64,000 nucleotides of DNA, taken from assembly GCA_019095985.1 (NCBI GenBank), contig CM032661.1, forward strand, positions 31,758,151-31,822,150, written 5' to 3'. This stretch comes from Streblospio benedicti (lineage: Eukaryota > Annelida > Polychaeta > Spionida > Spionidae). Of this stretch, positions 59,001-64,000 are shown one piece after another; position 1 is the stretch's first letter; each line of letters opens with the position of its first letter. The notes below the pieces were generated by a model that searched no databases, was not told the origin of the DNA, and saw only the letters and a program-made list of their open reading frames with translations. The translations under genes and the position numbers were made by a program.

Positions 59001-61020
59001 ATGTCTACACTTAGAAAACTTCCCAGGGTTCACACGCTGAAAAGTACATGGGGTTTGATAACTCGGCACCAGCATAGTCCAGCCGCTGTCGAGGTAAGTT
59101 AATAAACTGTGCGGTGAATATCGTTCAAGTACAATGTATGGCTCAATGCAAACCACTTCTGCGTTCTGTAATCATGTATCAAGTATCATTTAATCGTGGT
59201 TTAATTAAACACTAGTTACACGTGTTGCAGTCTTACTAATACCGAGCCATTTGCACTTTCAGGCTGTAGAAATTGATGCAAAGAAGGTGCCATTGCGATC
59301 TGATTTCTCAAGAGAGGCATGTGACATGCGCAGAAAATGGGCAGAGAAGCACACAGGCGCTAGCCTGACAGCAATGGGCCAGTGGCTCCCAGATCAAGAT
59401 ACAAACAAGCTCCAGGGAAACATCGAGTTGCCAATGGGTTTGGTTAAGGTCCCTGTGGCTGCCATTGGCCCTCTCAGAATCGACGGACAGCAAGCAAAGG
59501 GAGAGTTCATAGCACCATTCGCGACCACGGAAGGTGCCCTCACAGCCTCTGTAATGCGAGGCATTGGTGCCATCAATGCGGGGTCCGGTGCTATTGCTTG
59601 GACCGGAGCACAGCACGCAACTAGAGGTCCCTGCTTTGTGACCCGTAGTCCCCAGGAGGCCCTGATGCTCGGCAACTGGACGAAGAAACAGACACAGCGG
59701 ATACAAGAAGAGGTGGTGAGAAAGGTGTCTGGACATGCCATGCTGGAAAATATCCTCGCCATTTATGACATAGAGGTAAATAGCTGATTTTCAACATGCA
59801 ATGCTGTGCTTGTTTGTATGTGTGTATGCAGTGAGAGCAAAATTATTTTCTATTACTTTTTTCGATTCCAAATCGATTCTAATTCTCTCTGTCGGTTCTC
59901 TATACGTGCCTACCGCTATTGGCATGACTGAAGACAATCTTTAGTGAATTTCATCCAAACCAAGCGGGCTTGACGGTATCTTTCGTGTATATTTTCCCGT
60001 CCACTGCTTAGAATTGTGGTATCATTCAGGTCTTATAACCACCACATGGTTGTGTTCGAGTCCCGTTATCGCCATTTGAAATCGTAAATCGGACAGTTGT
60101 CTTCCTCTTTGTCAATATAGCAGCAGGAACGTGCTTGCTATGGATAGAGAACTGATAATGGGATTAGAATTGAATGCACAAGCAAGCTTGGGAAACACAC
60201 ATTAGGCTGATCAGTTTAATTAGTACAATGACAATGTTGTATTTTTCTGTTTCTATATGTACACAGCAACGTTATAGTGATACACACTACAATGGCTTAA
60301 CTATTCTGTTTGCAGGCAGTCCACCTGGTCTTCCAATACAGTACCGCCGATGCATGTGGTCAAAATGTGGCAACTGTTTGTACCTGGGCGGCAATGTCAT
60401 GGATGATGAAGAACCTCCCGAAGGAAATTCCCGACGTGGACATTCAGCATGCATGGGTAGAGGGCAATGCCACCATGGACAAAAAGCCGGGAGCCTTAAA
60501 CATTCTCACAACCAGGGGCATGGCAACGCAAGCAAAGTGCATATTACCTGAAAAGGTGTTAAATCACTACCTCAATTGTACGTCTGAGGACTATTTGGCC
60601 TTTGCTCACTACACCAAGAGAATGACTGCAAAGAACAGTACAGGAGGCGGCTGGCATATTAACCCCGCTAATACTCTCACGGCCATTTACATGGCCACAG
60701 GACAAGACGTAGCAGCTGTTGCGGACTCCATTGCTGGGGTAACTTTTGATGTGGTTAAAAATGAAGGCCCTGAAGGTGGTATTCAAGCATCCTTAACATT
60801 CCCATCGCTGCTCGTTGGTTCAGTGGGCGGGGGAACTGGACTACCAACACAACAAGAAGGGCTTTCGATGCTTGGTTGCCATGGACATGGGAAAGTGAGG
60901 AAACTTGCGGAGATTATTTCTTCTTTTGCTCTTGCACTAGATCTATCAACATCCACTGCTGTTGTTGCGGGTAAATTTGCAACTGGACATGACAAACTAG
61001 GAAGAAATAGACCCACTTAA
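59001..61020 (+). CDS. soluble HMG-CoA reductase-like enzyme, 3 exons, 436 aa
   Basis: Exons 59001-59093, 59263-59775 and 60316-61020, both introns phase 0 with GT/AG ends. ATG 59001 is the first in frame after a TGA at 58908. The family reduces HMG-CoA to mevalonate with NADPH or NADH. All four catalytic residues of class I HMGR are present: Glu121 (ATTEG), Lys258 (DKKP), Asp333 (ATGQD) and His427 (TGHDK). The dinucleotide site reads DACGQN (214-219), not the DAMGMN of animal HMGR. GTGLPTQQEGL and a C-terminal LGRNRP recall bacterial enzymes. The eight-helix sterol-sensing membrane domain of animal HMGR is absent. Exon 1 gives a basic, Ser/Thr-rich leader (MSTLRKLPRVHTLKSTWGLI) without acidic residues until Glu31, like a mitochondrial targeting peptide. 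It is not the standard ER enzyme; the cell probably has that one elsewhere. Confidence 0.9.
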
Positions 61021-61341
61021 AATAACATTTGAAATGGAACAAGTGATATGTTGCTGTAACGTGTCATGTCTTGCAGGAACAAGAATTGACTTTTTATTGC
61101 CCATGAATTACGCATTGTCACTTTGTATTTCATGTACCAAACAGCTGTGCTTTGTAAATGCATTTATGTTAGATGACAGTAGCCATATTCTTAATGTTGT
61201 ATAACTTGTATATGCTTGTGTTGAAAGGTGCACAAATATTACACACCTACATGTACATATCTTGTAAAGTATTTGAAAAGTAACATTTTAGTCCAGTAGT
61301 CTTGCTGTGCAGGCATAGTTAATTGTTGTGTAAACTTTGCA

Positions 61342-61347
61342 AATAAA
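61342..61347 (+). other. poly(A) signal of the reductase-like gene
   Basis: AATAAA 322 bases after the stop codon. Confidence 0.55.
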
Positions 61348-62157
61348 AATGTTTGAAGAGTTTGTGGTTTGGCTTTAACTTCTGGTTTCATGGATTCAGA
61401 ACTGAATCAAAGTAACTCGTAGAACGATACAATGAAAGCTTACGGATTGTTCACAAATGACGTGAAGGCTTTTCGACCCCCCCCCCCTGTTATCATTTGT
61501 CATTTCTTCACATACACCCCTGGATACATCCTTTAATTCTACACATTTAAAGAGAAAAAATATATTTATCATAATTATTCTATTCATTTCTATCCAAAAA
61601 CGATTTTTGAGTCACTAACACCACTGGCAATATATTGCTTGTATGGAACCAAATAATTGCATTATTTTCATATTAACGAGAAACAGTGTGAATCTTTCTC
61701 ATTTATAACATTTATGACATGACTTTGTTTTTCGTTGTAATTCCTAATTTCCATTGATGACTACTTTTTGGATTCATTCTGCAACCCCCACCCCCCCAAC
61801 TAGCAATGTAAGAAACAGAACAAATTTTCAATATAATTGTTTATTGAATATTCACTTTTAATCTTTATACATGCATTGTGAAGAGACAGCATAACAGGCA
61901 AAATAATTTCACCTTAAATTATAACAATACAATACTTATAACACAATAGCTCTACACAGTAGAATAACATTCTGCCAGTTTCAATTGCACAGTAAGGTTT
62001 ATTTTTCATCAAAAATGAGTAAAACACAAAGCAGTGTTTCACCCAATTTGTGAAGACCTTCCATCATTCACGCAAACATAATGTTACACACACATACTTT
62101 ACAAACACTTAATTGCTACAACCTAGGAATATATATACAGGAAAATATCATTCATGT
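61348..62157. other. convergent intergenic region, no gene seen
   Basis: Between the 3' ends of two convergent genes. It holds two C-rich runs (near 61480 and 61787) and no coding sequence. Confidence 0.45.
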
Positions 62158-62163
62158 TTTATT
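62158..62163 (-). other. poly(A) signal of the coiled-coil gene
   Basis: AATAAA on the minus strand, 47 bases past the stop at 62210. Confidence 0.55.
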
Positions 62164-62209
62164 ATCATTGAAAATATACATTAAAAGTTTTCATCACAGC
62201 TAGCAACAG

Positions 62210-63673
62210 TTATGCAACATCACAGGATGCTAACAAGGATTCCAGTGCACGCGCATATGCTGAAAAAACAACAATAATTAAGATGACAATCCTATTATAC
62301 TATAAAAATTGACATTTATTTATATAGACTACAATAGAACAGATGCAAAATTAATTCAATCAAAAATAAACAATATAATTGCATCTTACATGATAATCAT
62401 ATATTTATATAATAAATTAACCATATAAACATTGAAATGTGATATAACTTAATATATTGTTTAATTATAACCCAATTGTAGAAAATCAACATTGAAAGTG
62501 ATTGAAGATCATTTACCTTTAGAGTTTCTGTAGAACACGCAGTTGTTGGCACATGTGTCAGGATTTGTGTCCCACACTGTTGGTCCACAACAACACAGAG
62601 GAGGCAAATCAAGATTCTGCTTTTCAATTCTCTCCCTTAGGTTCACTTTAAGTGCATCTAAAAATCTATAACCAGGGAACGAAAAATATGAAACCATGCT
62701 TAAAACACAGGTTTGAATTTATTACAGAGCTCACTTTGTAAATGACTGATTTAAGACAATTTAAAAACACAAGAGAAATATCTAATGAATAAGCCCATAA
62801 AATGATGCATTTAAGTAGTAAGGTGTTTTTGAACAAATTTGAAGTTCAATATTGCATTTTGTCAAATTGAGAAAATGTCGAACTGGCAAGAAGGTTCTTA
62901 CCTGTTCATTTCTCTATTTCGAGTTACTCGTTCTCGCTGCTCCTGTAAGCTTTTTTGCAAGAGTAACGTCTCTGTACGTTCACGTTCAATACTTTCACTC
63001 ACTGTTTCTCCAGTTAGCGGATCAGCGGGTGCAACTAATCGCTGTTGTTCCATTTCTATTTCATAACGTAAAGCTTCTTTTTCAGCTTTTAGCCTGCAAA
63101 TAGAATTATATGCTTTAACGACGCAGTCTTATCTTAATCATCATCATCATCATCATGACATGTTTACATTTCTGAATATACAAATGTACTTGGTATAAAA
63201 AAGTGCACCAAACATTACTACAATATTCTTAGTATGCAAAAAAAAATTGCATGAAAATAAATTTTTGTTTTAAATTTTAAATTAACTCTTAGTACTTCTT
63301 GATTTTTTTCCTGTGTTCCTTTCTCTTATTAGCTTCTTTGACTGCATCTCTCTCTATATCCATGAATAATCTTCGGTATATTACACGCTGTTGCTGAGCC
63401 CGCCTTTTTTCTTCTTCATCAACTACCCCAGGGTAAATGTTTGGAACTACCTCAGGCTTTCTACCTGTTGTTTTCGAACAGGAATATATTTTAGGAAAAG
63501 AGATAAAATATTCTAATTGATATGAATGAATACAGAATTTATAGAATGTACATGTAAAAACCATATTATTCATTGACAATACTTACATCGTTTTGGCTGT
63601 CTAATTTTCATGTTTGGAATTTCTTCGGAAGTTTCAGAAAAACTAACAGTCCTTAGTTTTTGAGCTAATAGTT
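62210..63673 (-). CDS. coiled-coil protein with C-terminal Cys cluster, CCDC15-like (3' part of gene)
   Basis: Five last exons: 63587-63673, 63296-63464, 62902-63093, 62517-62665, 62210-62259, all phase-compatible, giving about 214 residues. The 5' part lies beyond the window. The donor of the second exon is GTACTA, weak but the only one that keeps frame. The protein has a charged helical stretch (RVIYRRLFMDIERDAVKEAN, then a Lys/Glu/Arg-rich coiled coil) and ends with LPPLCCCGPTVWDTNPDTCA, NNCVFYRN and AYARALESLLASC. From memory this C-terminal pattern belongs to CCDC15, a centrosome/centriole-associated protein in vertebrates; the name needs a search. Function is inferred only from that likeness. 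Confidence 0.7.
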
Positions 63674-64000
63674 CTGAAATTGTGCATGTTACCAATTAGT
63701 ATATAAGTTGAGTTGATTTGAGGTATGAGGCGACACGAATAAAAAAATTTTGCAAAAAATTTTATTAATCTTTTGATATTGATTATCATAAGATACATCA
63801 CATTTATTTACATTCTGTATTCAAATTCTTCTGTTTTTATTATTTTAGTATATATCTTGAAAGTCAACGTTCTAAGGACATTTTGCTAGAGTATTCACTT
63901 GCCCACTTTTGCTAGAGCTACTGGAGACAGTTCAGCACAACAAGACTACATTCCATACAGGTTTCAGCCAGTTTCATCTGACTCTACTATACAAATCCTG
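63674..64000 (-). other. intron of the coiled-coil gene
   Basis: No further exon can be read upstream of the acceptor at 63674. The gene continues past the window edge. Confidence 0.5.

Noticed and set aside
59308-59762. Two long minus-strand frames across reductase exon 2
   Set aside because: Antisense shadows of the enzyme's coding exon.

Overview
The window is animal nuclear DNA: AT-rich, with spliced genes (GT/AG introns of about 0.2-4.6 kb), microsatellites, and a heavy load of short inverted-repeat transposons, tRNA-headed SINEs and decayed LINEs. Gene content (a CIB2/3 calcium-binding protein, an SLC16 transporter, an Ig/EGF receptor and a CCDC15-like coiled-coil protein), together with many MITEs and a recurring TAGGCCTA palindrome, suggests a marine invertebrate, perhaps a deuterostome. 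The species cannot be fixed from the sequence alone.

Layout. 1.8-2.2 kb: a single-exon FKBP12-like gene (-). 4.2-14.4 kb: an eight-exon SLC16/MCT-type transporter (-), every exon junction in phase. 15-34 kb: a repeat-dominated desert holding long-TIR elements, three kinds of hairpin, a 3.6-kb LINE lying against the tail of another LINE, a GC-rich broken coding-like block, a CAG/CAA tract, SINEs and a LINE tail flanked by an 18-bp direct repeat. 34.4-35.8 kb: a two-exon CIB2/3 gene (-). 38.2-56.3 kb: a 15-exon single-pass receptor (-) with signal peptide, Ig, EGF, EGF, Ig, Ig, a transmembrane helix and a Lys/Glu-rich tail; its introns hold several transposons and one broken foreign ORF block. 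59.0-61.0 kb: a three-exon HMG-CoA reductase homologue (+) without any membrane domain and with a basic N-terminal leader on its own exon. 62.2 kb to the window end: the 3' part of a coiled-coil gene (-).

The genes do not form a pathway; they are neighbours on a chromosome. The most notable items are the soluble, bacterial-looking HMG-CoA reductase with a possible mitochondrial leader; the unassigned Ig/EGF receptor, whose first Ig exon ends inside a tandem duplication that has copied the splice donor; and a MITE family with GGCAGATCCAGG ends, present about eleven times in 64 kb. All exon models were made by eye from reading frames and splice consensus, and need transcript support.
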